NCBI GenBank assembly: GCA_946222285.1
Contig: CAMIIP010000007.1
Location: 21,114 to 85,113, forward strand
Source of the DNA: an uncultured Rothia sp.
GTDB taxonomy: Bacteria; Actinomycetota; Actinomycetes; Actinomycetales; Micrococcaceae
DNA: 64,000 bases
Reading direction: 5' to 3'
The notes beneath the pieces were generated by a model. It saw nothing but the letters and a program-made list of their open reading frames with translations. It was not told the origin of the DNA and ran no database searches. Shown here piece after piece: positions 9,715 to 18,825 of this stretch. Both the position numbers and the translations under genes were made by a program. Position 1 is the first letter of the stretch, and each line of letters begins with the position of its first letter.

Positions 9715-9730
9715 CGAGTAGAGTAATTCT

Positions 9731-10936
9731 GTGACTTCATCAAATACTTCTCATCTTCGCCTGTTCACCAGTGAATCAGTCACTGAAGGACACCCTGATA
9801 AAATCTGTGACCAGATTTCAGACTCTGTACTAGATGCCCTTTTGAAACAAGATCCCACCTCAAACGTGGCAGTAGAGACTATGGTTACTACCGGTCAAGT
9901 TCATGTAGCCGGCGAAGTAACCACCAAGGCTTATGCGGACATCCCCTCTATCGTTCGCGAGACTATTCTTAATATCGGCTATAACTCCTCAACTCATGGT
10001 TTTGATGGAGAGTTTTGCGGAGTATCAGTATCTATTGGAGAGCAATCTCCTGACATCAACGCTGGTGTTTATAACTCCTTGGAAACCCGTCAGGGATCTG
10101 AAGATGAGCTCGATAAGCAGGGCGCAGGTGATCAGGGCATTATGTTCGGTTACGCTTCGAATGAGACCGACGTTCTCATGCCCGCGCCTATCTGGCTAGC
10201 ACACCGGTTGAGCGAGCAACTAACTGATATTCGTAAGAACGGAACCTTGGAAGATTTACGTCCTGACGGTAAGACCCAGGTTACTTTGGGCTACGACGGC
10301 GACCATCCGGTATCTGTAGATACCGTTGTGGTTTCTACCCAACACGTTCGTGGTTATGTTTTAGTAGAACTAGATGCAGATGTGCGCGAGCACGTTATAT
10401 CCCCGGTACTCGATGGTCTTGAGCTTGATACTTCTCAGACCAAGTTCATTATTAACCCTGCTGGTCAGTTTGTTCAGGGAGGACCTGTAGGAGACGCAGG
10501 CTTGACCGGTCGCAAGATTATCGTTGATACCTATGGCGGTTTCTCCCGTCATGGCGGTGGTGCGTTCTCTGGTAAAGATCCTTCGAAGGTAGACCGGTCT
10601 GCGGCCTATGCTATGCGTTGGGTCGCCAAGAACGTTGTCGCCGCAGGTCTCGCCGATCGTGTCGAAGTTCAGGTTGCTTATGCTATTGGTCAAGCAGCAC
10701 CGGTTGGTCTCTACGTAGAAACTTTTGGTACCGAAAAAGTTGCACCTGCAAAGATTGAAGAAGCAATTCGTCAGGTCTTTGACCTGCGTCCGCTAGCGAT
10801 TATCCGTGATCTTGATCTGCGCCGCCCTATCTACGCCAAAACAGCCGCTAACGGTCACTTTGGTCGCGAAGAACCTAACTTTACCTGGGAGCGGACGAAC
10901 CGCACTTCAGATTTGCTTTCTGTCATCAATGGCTAA
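9731..10936 (+). CDS. metK: S-adenosylmethionine synthetase
   Basis: Makes S-adenosylmethionine from methionine and ATP. The 401-residue protein has the family motifs TSESVTEGHPDKICDQ (residues about 13-28), the hexapeptide signature GAGDQGIMFGYA and the glycine-rich loop GGGAFSGKDPSKVDRS. The C-terminus includes FGREEPNFTWE. The start is GTG at 9731. priA follows after 9 bp. Confidence 0.97.
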   Translation: MTSSNTSHLRLFTSESVTEGHPDKICDQISDSVLDALLKQDPTSNVAVETMVTTGQVHVAGEVTTKAYADIPSIVRETILNIGYNSSTHGFDGEFCGVSVSIGEQSPDINAGVYNSLETRQGSEDELDKQGAGDQGIMFGYASNETDVLMPAPIWLAHRLSEQLTDIRKNGTLEDLRPDGKTQVTLGYDGDHPVSVDTVVVSTQHVRGYVLVELDADVREHVISPVLDGLELDTSQTKFIINPAGQFVQGGPVGDAGLTGRKIIVDTYGGFSRHGGGAFSGKDPSKVDRSAAYAMRWVAKNVVAAGLADRVEVQVAYAIGQAAPVGLYVETFGTEKVAPAKIEEAIRQVFDLRPLAIIRDLDLRRPIYAKTAANGHFGREEPNFTWERTNRTSDLLSVING

Positions 10937-10945
10937 AATAGGTCT

Positions 10946-13048
10946 ATGAATTTTCAAAACCATGAATCCCTGCAAACTGACCTGTTTGCGGGGACTCATG
11001 CGTTTAACCAGCCTTCCACTTTGGGCGGGAGGGCCGTTGCCGAAACATATCCAGTGGCGCGAGTACTGTTAGAAACAGATGTGCCGCATCTTGACCGGTA
11101 CTTTGATTATTTGATTCCCGCAGAACTTGATGAACAGGCGCAACCCGGTGTACGGGTCAGAGCGAAGCTGGGAGAACAGAAGCTTACCGGTTATATCCGA
11201 ACTCGCCTTGAGCATACTGAATTTATGGGGCGGATGAAATTCATTGATGACGTTATTTCTCCTGTCTCCGTGGTCACCGAAGATCTCTTTATTTTGGCTG
11301 AGAAAATAGCTGACCGCTATGCCAACGTTATGTCTAATGTGCTCCGTTTAGCAGTGCCCTCACGGGTGGTCAGCGTGGAGAAAAAACATACCCAAACGCA
11401 TCAGCACAATGAAGAAAAACAGCAGGACGACGATAAAAATAACAGCGCAGAAACCAATGAGTTAGAAATTATTGCTCCCGAGAATCAAGGAAGTTTTGCC
11501 CACTATGAAGGAGGCACTGAGTTTTTTGAAGATTTAGCAGAAGGAGCCGCCACTCGCGCAGTGATGACCGTTTTACCGGCAGATCATGAGGGCTCATGGG
11601 AGGATTTATTCGCCCGAGCCCTAGTACAGGTAGCAGCTACCGGAAAAACAGCTCTTGCCGTAGTTCCTACTAATAAAGAGGTCGATAGGCTCTCCAAAGC
11701 GCTTTCTTTATACGTTGGTTCCGAAGCTGTTGCCCGCCTTACTTCATCGGATAAACCCTCGGAAAGATATGCTGCCTATCTTCGTGCGCGAAGCGGTCAA
11801 GCTCCTATTGTGATTGGAACCCGATCGGCAGCTTACGCGCCTTTGGAGAAACTGGGATTAGTTCTGCTGTGGGACGACGGCGATTCCAACCTGATTGAAC
11901 AACGTGCTCCCTACTGCCATGCGCGAGACGTTCTCTTATTGCGAGCAAGTCAGCAATCAGCGGCAGCGCTCTTTGCCGGATTTAGTATGTCTAGCGAAAC
12001 AGCACGCTTGGTGAGTAGCAGATGGGCCACTTTCCTTTCTGCCTCCCGAGAAGTGATTCGTGCTCATACCCCGCGCGTCGTGAGTACTGGAGAGGACTTT
12101 CAGCTTGCGCGAGATCCACTAGCGGCTTTTGCTCGTATTCCTCACGAGGCTTTTGAAACCGCCCGACAAGCCCTGAACCGCGGACCTGTTTTGGTTCAAG
12201 TCTCTCGGAGTGGGTATATCCCTCAGCTTTCCTGCCAGCGCTGTAGGATGGCGGCTCGGTGTACGCAGTGTCGAGGCCCCTTAGCCATCCACCAGGAATC
12301 GCCGGCCCCTACCTGTGACTGGTGCGGCAGGCTAGCTAACCAGTGGCGTTGTTCGGAATGTGGCTATAACCGGTTCAGGCATGCTGTTGCTGGTGCAGTT
12401 CGTACCGCTGAAGAGTTGGGGCGAGCTTTCCCCAATGTTCCGGTAATCTCTTCTAGCGGCGAGCACGTTCTGTCCGAGGTAGAAGATCAACCGGCAATTG
12501 TGGTGGCAACGCCCGGTGCTGAACCCACCGCACCGTCCGGGTATGCAGCCACCTTGCTCTTGGATGCTGCTTCGATGCTTCAGCGAGATTCTCTCCGCGC
12601 ACCGGAAGTTGCTCTGCGCCGCTGGCTCAATGCCGCTGGACTAACTCGTTCTTTTGCCGACGGCGGAAAAGTGGTGATTACCGCACATTCGGCTCCTGCT
12701 GTTGAAGCCCTCAAGCGATGGGATCCGGCACGTTTTGCCCTCTGGGAACTAGAAGAAAGAGCGGAATTAAAACTGCCGCCGGCTGTTCGCACCGCAACAC
12801 TTACCGGTTCTGAAACTGCAGTAGAGCGCTTTCTCGAAACCTTACAGTTACCGTCAGATGTTATTCAGCGCGGTCCAATTGAGGTTAACGAATTCGAAGA
12901 AAACGATGACCGTTTCCGTGCTCTACTCTTTTTCAGCTACGTGCTGGGAGATAAAGTTACCCAAACCCTGCGAGCGCACCGGGCAGCGAGTGCGGCTCTG
13001 AAGTTAGAGCCTGTTAATATTCGCTGTGATGGTTTGGATATTCTTTAA
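10946..13048 (+). CDS. priA: PriA-like primosome protein N', helicase-inactive type
   Basis: PriA restarts stalled replication forks. This 700-residue protein keeps the N-terminal 3'BD fold (VARVLLETDVPHLDRYFDYL) and an eight-Cys zinc region around residues 430-475 (CQRCRMAARCTQC, CDWCGRLANQWRCSECG). It lacks a recognisable Walker A, and the DEEH box position reads LLWDDGD. Actinobacterial PriA proteins are known for such ATPase loss, so it is probably a structural loader rather than a helicase. A charged His/Gln/Asp-rich linker lies near residues 150-175. Its 3' end overlaps the convergent glycosyltransferase by 4 bp. Confidence 0.9.
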   Translation: MNFQNHESLQTDLFAGTHAFNQPSTLGGRAVAETYPVARVLLETDVPHLDRYFDYLIPAELDEQAQPGVRVRAKLGEQKLTGYIRTRLEHTEFMGRMKFIDDVISPVSVVTEDLFILAEKIADRYANVMSNVLRLAVPSRVVSVEKKHTQTHQHNEEKQQDDDKNNSAETNELEIIAPENQGSFAHYEGGTEFFEDLAEGAATRAVMTVLPADHEGSWEDLFARALVQVAATGKTALAVVPTNKEVDRLSKALSLYVGSEAVARLTSSDKPSERYAAYLRARSGQAPIVIGTRSAAYAPLEKLGLVLLWDDGDSNLIEQRAPYCHARDVLLLRASQQSAAALFAGFSMSSETARLVSSRWATFLSASREVIRAHTPRVVSTGEDFQLARDPLAAFARIPHEAFETARQALNRGPVLVQVSRSGYIPQLSCQRCRMAARCTQCRGPLAIHQESPAPTCDWCGRLANQWRCSECGYNRFRHAVAGAVRTAEELGRAFPNVPVISSSGEHVLSEVEDQPAIVVATPGAEPTAPSGYAATLLLDAASMLQRDSLRAPEVALRRWLNAAGLTRSFADGGKVVITAHSAPAVEALKRWDPARFALWELEERAELKLPPAVRTATLTGSETAVERFLETLQLPSDVIQRGPIEVNEFEENDDRFRALLFFSYVLGDKVTQTLRAHRAASAALKLEPVNIRCDGLDIL

Positions 13049-14145
13049 TATTTTTTTGTTGGAAGTTCTCGAAGGCGCTTGATGAGTTCTAGGGCTGAAT
13101 TGTGCCAGCTGAAGCGGTGTACGTCGTCGTATCCCTGTTCTTGAGCTTGTAGGTAGATTTGTTTGTTTTCGAGTTTTCGGACTTGTTGTACTAGCTGGGT
13201 GGAATTTTCTGGGGAGAATCGTAGGCTGTGGGGGGCTATTTCGCGGAAGATGTCGATATCGCTGATGATGACGGGGCATCCGGCGGATTGCGCTTCAACT
13301 ACCGGTAGACCGTAGCCTTCATCTTTTGAGGCGGTGAGGAGGGCAAAGCTTTCGCGTAATAGTTGGGTGTATTCTTCTTCGCTGACTCCGTTGTGAATGA
13401 CTATGTTCTTTCTCATCAGTGGTTTTAGTTCGGTGAGTCTGGTGGGGGAGATACGGGAGAGTAGGTGGAGGGTGTAGTCTGGGAGTTTTTGCATGGCGAG
13501 TAGTAGCGTTTCTACATTTTTATAGGGCATGAAGGAGCCCATGTAGATGAGTTGTTTGTTGCGGTGGGAGAGGGGAGTAGTTGATGGTGTTGGGGGGTGT
13601 TGTGGGGCGTTGGGGATTACCCACACTGGGCGGTGTGTGAGCCGGTTTTTTTGTATGAGGTCGGCGGTGGTGTGGGATACGGTTGCTACGGCATCTGCTC
13701 GGTTGAGTAGTAGGCGTTGGGGCAGGTAGGTTTTGTGGAATAGGAGCCATCCCCATTGGATGGGTAGGGGTAAAAAGCTTGGGGGTTTGGGGTGTGAGTA
13801 GTAGATGAGGTCGTGCAGGGTGAGGATTAGCCTAAATTTTCTGCCCCAGCTGCCGATGGTTTGCATGGGGGAGAAAAGAACGTCGGGGTGGTATCGGTTA
13901 AGAATCAGTGCGCTGAGGGGCTCTAGGATGCTGGTGGGTGAGTGGGTGAGTAGATGGGGGAAGGGTGGGAGCATGGTCAATTGGTTGGGGTCGCTGATAG
14001 CCATGGCAATTTCTATACCTTCAAGTTCTTCTGTGTTGTTTTGCTGTTTGAGGGTGTAGAGCGCATGAAGTAAGGATGCGGTGTAGCGGCTAATGCCGTC
14101 ATGGAAACCGGCTCGTACGTAGCGGGCGTCAATGAGTAAACGCAT
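13045..14145 (-). CDS. GT-B glycosyltransferase (family 4-like)
   Basis: A 366-residue retaining glycosyltransferase with two Rossmann-like halves. The N-terminus LLIDARYVRAGFHDGISRY is typical of GT4 enzymes; YMGSFMPYKNVETLL is the nucleotide-sugar region. The EX7E-type segment ASKDEGYGLPVVEAQSAGCP is clear. Donor and acceptor are unknown. I start it at ATG 14145, preceded by GGGAAAGAAC and two bases after the upstream hydrolase stop; an in-frame extension to 14247 would overlap that gene. The coding strand is C-rich and G-poor with many C-ending codons, unlike its neighbours. It probably forms an operon with the hydrolase. Confidence 0.85.
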   Translation of the reverse strand: MRLLIDARYVRAGFHDGISRYTASLLHALYTLKQQNNTEELEGIEIAMAISDPNQLTMLPPFPHLLTHSPTSILEPLSALILNRYHPDVLFSPMQTIGSWGRKFRLILTLHDLIYYSHPKPPSFLPLPIQWGWLLFHKTYLPQRLLLNRADAVATVSHTTADLIQKNRLTHRPVWVIPNAPQHPPTPSTTPLSHRNKQLIYMGSFMPYKNVETLLLAMQKLPDYTLHLLSRISPTRLTELKPLMRKNIVIHNGVSEEEYTQLLRESFALLTASKDEGYGLPVVEAQSAGCPVIISDIDIFREIAPHSLRFSPENSTQLVQQVRKLENKQIYLQAQEQGYDDVHRFSWHNSALELIKRLRELPTKKY

Positions 14146-14147
14146 GT

Positions 14148-15035
14148 TTAGTTCTTTCCCGTAAAGTCTCTGATGAGTTTTGCCGCTGTTTGGGGTGTTT
14201 CGTAGTGGATAAGGTGTCCCACGTGGGGAATGATTTTTAGGGTGCAATGAGAGATATTTTGGGCCATTGCTTGTTGGGTCTGTAGGGTTCCGAGGTCATC
14301 GCATTCGGCAACAATCATGAGGGTTGGTATGCTTAGTACTGGTGCAAAGTGTGCAGCTGTTTCAGAGATGGAGGTTTGATAGGCCTCTAGTAGAGCTGTT
14401 CGGGAGGAAAAAGCTCCAAAGTAGGCAAGGTGTTGCCCATCGATAAAACGCTGAAGTGCAGGGTCTGAGTTCTTTGCCATGAACTTACTAGAGATGAGGG
14501 TAACTATTTTGGAGCGAAGAAGAGGGAAGCCTAGAGCTTGCGGTAGTCGAGCTCCGAGTTCGTAGTAGGCTTCTGCTAGGTAACTCATAATTTTTTGATT
14601 GCCTTCTAGTGCAGGCTCACTGATGGGGTTAATAAGGATGAGGCGTTTGATCTTTTCCGGTCTGCTAGCGGCAAAATAGCTACAGATAATCGAGCCAAAG
14701 CTGTGCCCCACTAAATCAAAAGTTTGATGAGGCAGAATCTTTTCGGTAAAAGTGTTAAGCCAGCCTGCAAAAGAGGAGAGCGAATGTTTAATAGCAGGAA
14801 GTGCTTCGCTCTTACCGAAGCCTGGTAGGTCGGGTACAATAACTCGAAAATCAGAGAGGTAGCCTGCGATGAGTTCTAAACCGTGGTGATCGCCGCGAAA
14901 GCCGTGAATGAGAACTAGCGTTGCGCCGTCGGGGTTTCCGTATTCCCAAAAACGGGTTCGTGCCCCAAAAATCTTCACGGTTTTCTGTGTTCCTGAGGAG
15001 AACTGCTCAGGAGCACTTTCAAATATGTTGCTCAT
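14148..15035 (-). CDS. alpha/beta-fold hydrolase
   Basis: A 295-residue cytoplasmic alpha/beta hydrolase. Visible elements are the oxyanion-hole segment VLIHGFRGDHHG, the Asp-Gly-like turn IVPDLPGFGKSE, the nucleophile elbow LVGHSFGS and the C-terminal His in HVGHLIHYE. An Asp acid is likely in MIVAECDDLG. The substrate cannot be assigned. It lies 2 bp upstream of the glycosyltransferase on the same strand and is divergent from leuS, with a 181-bp shared upstream region. Confidence 0.85.
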   Translation of the reverse strand: MSNIFESAPEQFSSGTQKTVKIFGARTRFWEYGNPDGATLVLIHGFRGDHHGLELIAGYLSDFRVIVPDLPGFGKSEALPAIKHSLSSFAGWLNTFTEKILPHQTFDLVGHSFGSIICSYFAASRPEKIKRLILINPISEPALEGNQKIMSYLAEAYYELGARLPQALGFPLLRSKIVTLISSKFMAKNSDPALQRFIDGQHLAYFGAFSSRTALLEAYQTSISETAAHFAPVLSIPTLMIVAECDDLGTLQTQQAMAQNISHCTLKIIPHVGHLIHYETPQTAAKLIRDFTGKN

Positions 15036-15216
15036 TGCGTCTAGCCTTTCGCCTCTTTCAAACCGGCTTTGTTCAATAGCACTTTACCCTGCTGACCAAG
15101 AGACCCGTAATTGGAAACATTTCACGATAGAATAATGAAGAATGTGCATTTTTCTGTGTTAATTCCGGAAAACCATGTGCTGTGTAATCATTCATCAACA
15201 TGAAGGAATTACCGCT

Positions 15217-17712
15217 GTGTCAGCCGAGGTAGAACCTACAGAATCCAACGAAAAATCATACAATTTCCAAGAAATTGAGGCTCAATGGCAGCCTTATTGG
15301 GAAGAAACAGGTGTTTTCGCGCCCACTAATAATCCGGCGAAGGAACGTCGTTATGTGCTGGATATGTTTCCCTATCCATCGGGCGATCTTCACATGGGTC
15401 ATGCTGAGGCGTTTGCTATTGGTGATGTGACTGCTAGATTTTGGAAGCAGCAGGGCTTTGATGTGCTTCATCCTATCGGCTGGGATTCTTTTGGTCTGCC
15501 CGCTGAGAATGCGGCTATCAAAAATAACACTCATCCTAAAGAGTGGACCTACAAAAATATTGAAACTCAGGCTAATTCTTTTAAACGTTATGGCATTATG
15601 GTGGATTGGTCCCGTCGTCTACATACGTCAGATCCTGAGTATTACCGATGGACTCAGTGGCTTTTCCAGCAGTTTTACAAAAAGGGTTTAGCTTACCGCA
15701 AGTATTCTCAGGTTAATTGGTGTCCCAAAGATCAGACGGTGCTTGCTAATGAACAGGTAGTTAACGGTACCTGTGAGCGTTGTGGCACTGAAGTGACCAA
15801 AAAGTCCCTTAACCAGTGGTATTTCAAGATCACTGAATATGCTGAAGAGCTCCTCGAGGATATGAAGAAGCTTGAGGGGCACTGGCCCGATCGTGTTCTT
15901 GCGATGCAGAAGAACTGGATTGGACGCTCTGAGGGCGCTGAGGTCCGTTTTGCTGTTGAATCCGGTGGGAACAAGGAAGCCACTGATATTACGGTATTCA
16001 CTACTCGTCCTGATACTCTTTACGGTGCAACTTTCTTTGTTGTAGCCGCTGACTCCGATTTGGCGCTAGAAATCGTTGCCGAGGAGCAAAAGCAGGAACT
16101 TGAAGCCTACCGTGAGTCCATCAAGGCGTTGTCAGATATTGATCGGCAGTCCACTGAGCGGGAGAAAACAGGTGTGTTTACCGGTCGCTACGCTATTAAT
16201 CCGTTGACCGGTGAAAAGCTTCCGATTTGGGCTTCGGACTATGTACTTTCTGACTATGGCACCGGTGCAATTATGGCCGTGCCTGCCCATGATCAGCGTG
16301 ACCTTGATTTCGCGCGCACCTTCGATATTCCGGTTGTCACTGTATTGGAAACTGGCGAAGAAGACCCGGCGGAGACCGGGGTTGCGGCAACGGGTGAAGG
16401 TAAGCTCATCAACTCCGGTGAGCTCACTGGCTTGAATAAGACTGAAGCCATCCAGAAGGCTATCGACATTATTGAAAAAGCGGGCACCGGTGAAGGTAAA
16501 ACCATCTACCGTCTGCGTGATTGGTTGCTCTCACGCCAGCGTTTCTGGGGCACTCCGATTCCCGTGATTCACTGTGAAGATTGCGGTGAAGTTCTGGTTC
16601 CAGAGGACCAGCTACCCGTTACTTTGCCTGAGAATCTCAAGGGCGAGGATCTTGCCCCTAAAGGTCAATCGCCTCTTGCTGCTGATACTGCCTGGAACAC
16701 GGTTTTCTGCCCCGAGTGTGGCAAGCCTGCCAAGCGCGACTCAGATACCATGGACACCTTTGTGGATTCTTCCTGGTACTTCTTACGCTTCGTCTCTCCT
16801 CATTACGCTGAAGGTCCCTTCGATCCTGCAGAAATGGCTCAGTGGGGAGCCGTCAACATGTATGTGGGCGGCGTTGAGCACGCTATTCTGCATCTACTGT
16901 ATGCTCGTTTCTTCACCAAAGTGATTCGCGATTTAGGTCTGATTGGGCAGGGTGAGCCGTTCGATGCCTTGATGAACCAGGGGCAGGTTCTTAATCAGGG
17001 TAAGGCTATGTCCAAATCCTTGGGCAATGGCGTGAATCTCGGTGAGCAACTCGATCAATTCGGCGTGGACGCTATTCGCACCACCATGGTTTTCGCCTCT
17101 CCACCTGAAGACGACGTCGATTGGGCAGATGTTTCTCCCGGTGGTGCTCAGAAATTTCTGGCACGCGCCTGGAGAATTGGAAACGATGTTGCCAGCGAAC
17201 CCGGCGTAGATTTTTCCACCGGAGATCAGCAACTACATCGGCTCGTTCACCGCACCATGTACGAGGCCGCTGAACAGGTTGAAAACGGCAAATTCAACGT
17301 CTTGGTCGCCAAAACTATGGAACTGGTCAATGCCACCCGTAAAACTATTGATTCGGGTGCGGGCGCATCGGATCCAGCGGTACGTGAAGCGGCTGAAGCG
17401 GTAGCTGTTCTACTTTCGCTCTATGCGCCTTACACCGCCGAAGATATCTGGCATCGCCTGGGGCACACGACACCAGTTCTCGAAGCTGGCTGGCCAAAGA
17501 TCGATGAGTCTCTTTTGGTAGATGACACCATCACTGCCATTGTTCAGATCAAGGGAAAGGTGAAAGATCGTTTAGATGTTCCCGTTGATATCTCTGAAGC
17601 TGATCTTGAGGAATTAGCACTTTCTTCCGAGACCATTAAGAAAGCGGTGGGAGACTCTCCTGTACGTAAGGTCATTGTTCGAGCACCTAAACTCGTTAAC
17701 ATCGTGATCTGA
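15217..17712 (+). CDS. leuS: leucyl-tRNA synthetase
   Basis: Charges tRNA-Leu. The class Ia catalytic domain shows the HIGH-equivalent PYPSGDLHMGHAEA and the KMSKS loop GKAMSKSLGNGV. The CP1 editing domain includes TTRPDTLYGAT and GTGAIMAVPAHDQRD. Cysteine pairs (CPKDQ..CERCG and HCEDCG..CPECG) may bind zinc. GTG 15217 is preferred because AAGGAA lies about 9 bp upstream (831 residues). An in-frame ATG at 15175 would add 14 residues of unconserved sequence and has no ribosome site. Confidence 0.96.
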   Translation: MSAEVEPTESNEKSYNFQEIEAQWQPYWEETGVFAPTNNPAKERRYVLDMFPYPSGDLHMGHAEAFAIGDVTARFWKQQGFDVLHPIGWDSFGLPAENAAIKNNTHPKEWTYKNIETQANSFKRYGIMVDWSRRLHTSDPEYYRWTQWLFQQFYKKGLAYRKYSQVNWCPKDQTVLANEQVVNGTCERCGTEVTKKSLNQWYFKITEYAEELLEDMKKLEGHWPDRVLAMQKNWIGRSEGAEVRFAVESGGNKEATDITVFTTRPDTLYGATFFVVAADSDLALEIVAEEQKQELEAYRESIKALSDIDRQSTEREKTGVFTGRYAINPLTGEKLPIWASDYVLSDYGTGAIMAVPAHDQRDLDFARTFDIPVVTVLETGEEDPAETGVAATGEGKLINSGELTGLNKTEAIQKAIDIIEKAGTGEGKTIYRLRDWLLSRQRFWGTPIPVIHCEDCGEVLVPEDQLPVTLPENLKGEDLAPKGQSPLAADTAWNTVFCPECGKPAKRDSDTMDTFVDSSWYFLRFVSPHYAEGPFDPAEMAQWGAVNMYVGGVEHAILHLLYARFFTKVIRDLGLIGQGEPFDALMNQGQVLNQGKAMSKSLGNGVNLGEQLDQFGVDAIRTTMVFASPPEDDVDWADVSPGGAQKFLARAWRIGNDVASEPGVDFSTGDQQLHRLVHRTMYEAAEQVENGKFNVLVAKTMELVNATRKTIDSGAGASDPAVREAAEAVAVLLSLYAPYTAEDIWHRLGHTTPVLEAGWPKIDESLLVDDTITAIVQIKGKVKDRLDVPVDISEADLEELALSSETIKKAVGDSPVRKVIVRAPKLVNIVI

Positions 17713-17720
17713 TAAGAACG

Positions 17721-17766
17721 ATAGGTGGATGCAAGATTGGTCTTGCATCCACCTATCGGTGTTTTT
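17721..17766 (+). terminator. perfect 16-bp hairpin after leuS, abutting degV
   Basis: The arms at 17721-17736 (ATAGGTGGATGCAAGA) and 17741-17756 are perfect reverse complements with a TTGG loop. CGGTG and a run of five T follow, reaching the degV ATG at 17767. It has the form of a rho-independent terminator for leuS, but it also occupies the whole degV leader. Confidence 0.85.
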
Positions 17767-18651
17767 ATGCGAAAAATTGCGTTAGTTACTGACTCCGCTG
17801 CGGCTATTCCCGAAACTATCGGTCGGCGTTTGCAAGAACGTGGAGGGTTTGTAGTCGTTCCCTTAGTCGTTGAAATTGATAACAATCCTTCCCATGCCTC
17901 AAACGATTCTCAGCTCCACGATAGTATTGCGTTAGCTCATGCACTGGGACAGAAAATTCATACTGCAAGTCCAGCGGTTAACGTTTTTGAGAGAACCTAT
18001 CGTGATCTTTTGAAACAGGGATATGAGGCGGTATTATCGGTGCACCTATCTGCTGAACTCTCTAGCACCTACGATATAGCGCGTCTTGCTGCTCAGAATT
18101 TTGACGGCAAAGTTTTTGTTATCGATTCTCGAACGGTTGCAATGGCTATGGGATGGGCAGTACTGAAAGCCTACGAGCTAGCCACGTCCGAAGAAGATCC
18201 CGTGCAACTAGCTGAAGCTACGTTAGAAATGTGTGAAAACACCCAGCTCTTCTTCTATATCCCTACTCTCGAAGCACTTAAACGGGGTGGAAGAGTGCAC
18301 CCAGCTCTCGCCCGCGTGGGACAACTGATGCAGATTAGACCTGTGGTCACCATTGAAGACGGTAAACTTGTCTATTTAGACCGGCCTCGCACTAAAGAAG
18401 GCGCCCAAGAAAGTCTCGCTACTCGAGCAAATGACGAAATGCGACGCCGCACCAGCGGCGAATTTCTCGCAGAACACAAGCTAACACCGACAGCGTCAGG
18501 TACTCTCAAAGCTGCTCATTACTGCGGTAACCGCCCAGAGCTCATACACTTCTTAGCTAAGCATAATCAAAAGACCGATATCATCTCGCCTCTGCCCGCC
18601 GCCCTCTCCGCCCATACCGGATTAGGAGCACTTGCACTTGTTATCTATTAG
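17767..18651 (+). CDS. DegV family fatty-acid-binding protein
   Basis: DegV/FakB proteins hold a fatty acid for phosphorylation by a FakA-type kinase. The 294-residue protein has the N-terminal nucleotide-like segment LVTDSAAAIPE, ASPAVNVFERTY, the conserved HLSAELSSTYD and VIDSRTVAMAMG. LEALKRGGRV and GQLMQIRPVV are further signatures. The frame is open from 17725, but those bases lie in the leuS hairpin. ATG 17767 right after its T run is the sensible start, although no ribosome site precedes it. No FakA kinase is in the window. Confidence 0.9.
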   Translation: MRKIALVTDSAAAIPETIGRRLQERGGFVVVPLVVEIDNNPSHASNDSQLHDSIALAHALGQKIHTASPAVNVFERTYRDLLKQGYEAVLSVHLSAELSSTYDIARLAAQNFDGKVFVIDSRTVAMAMGWAVLKAYELATSEEDPVQLAEATLEMCENTQLFFYIPTLEALKRGGRVHPALARVGQLMQIRPVVTIEDGKLVYLDRPRTKEGAQESLATRANDEMRRRTSGEFLAEHKLTPTASGTLKAAHYCGNRPELIHFLAKHNQKTDIISPLPAALSAHTGLGALALVIY

Positions 18652-18693
18652 GTACAGCTGGCTACACATAACCTAACTTGCACACCAAATACC

Positions 18694-18726
18694 TGTGGAT
18701 AAACGATTAGAGGGGTGTTATCCACA
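18694..18726. promoter_or_regulatory. inverted pair of perfect DnaA boxes
   Basis: TGTGGATAA (18694-18702) and TTATCCACA (18718-18726) are perfect DnaA-box 9-mers in inverted orientation, 15 bp apart, between degV and comEA. DnaA could bind here to control comEA or to titrate the initiator. The same bases can form a 9-bp hairpin, so a degV terminator is the alternative, but the nearest T run is about 10 bp beyond the stem. Confidence 0.55.
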
Positions 18727-18825
18727 GAACCGGCTTTTTCGCCCCACGTCGTCGTAAAAATTCTTCTACGGTGGATCTATGAGTAGAGAATTCCAACGGC
18801 AACCAGCGATGTTCCGGCAAAAATA

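Noticed and set aside
14146..14247. Longer glycosyltransferase start at 14247
   Set aside because: It would overlap the hydrolase gene by 100 bp; ATG 14145 has a ribosome site and fits the GT4 N-terminus.
13045..15035. A genomic island or prophage fragment
   Set aside because: Only two genes, no integrase, transposase, tRNA or direct repeats at the edges; composition shift is limited to one gene.
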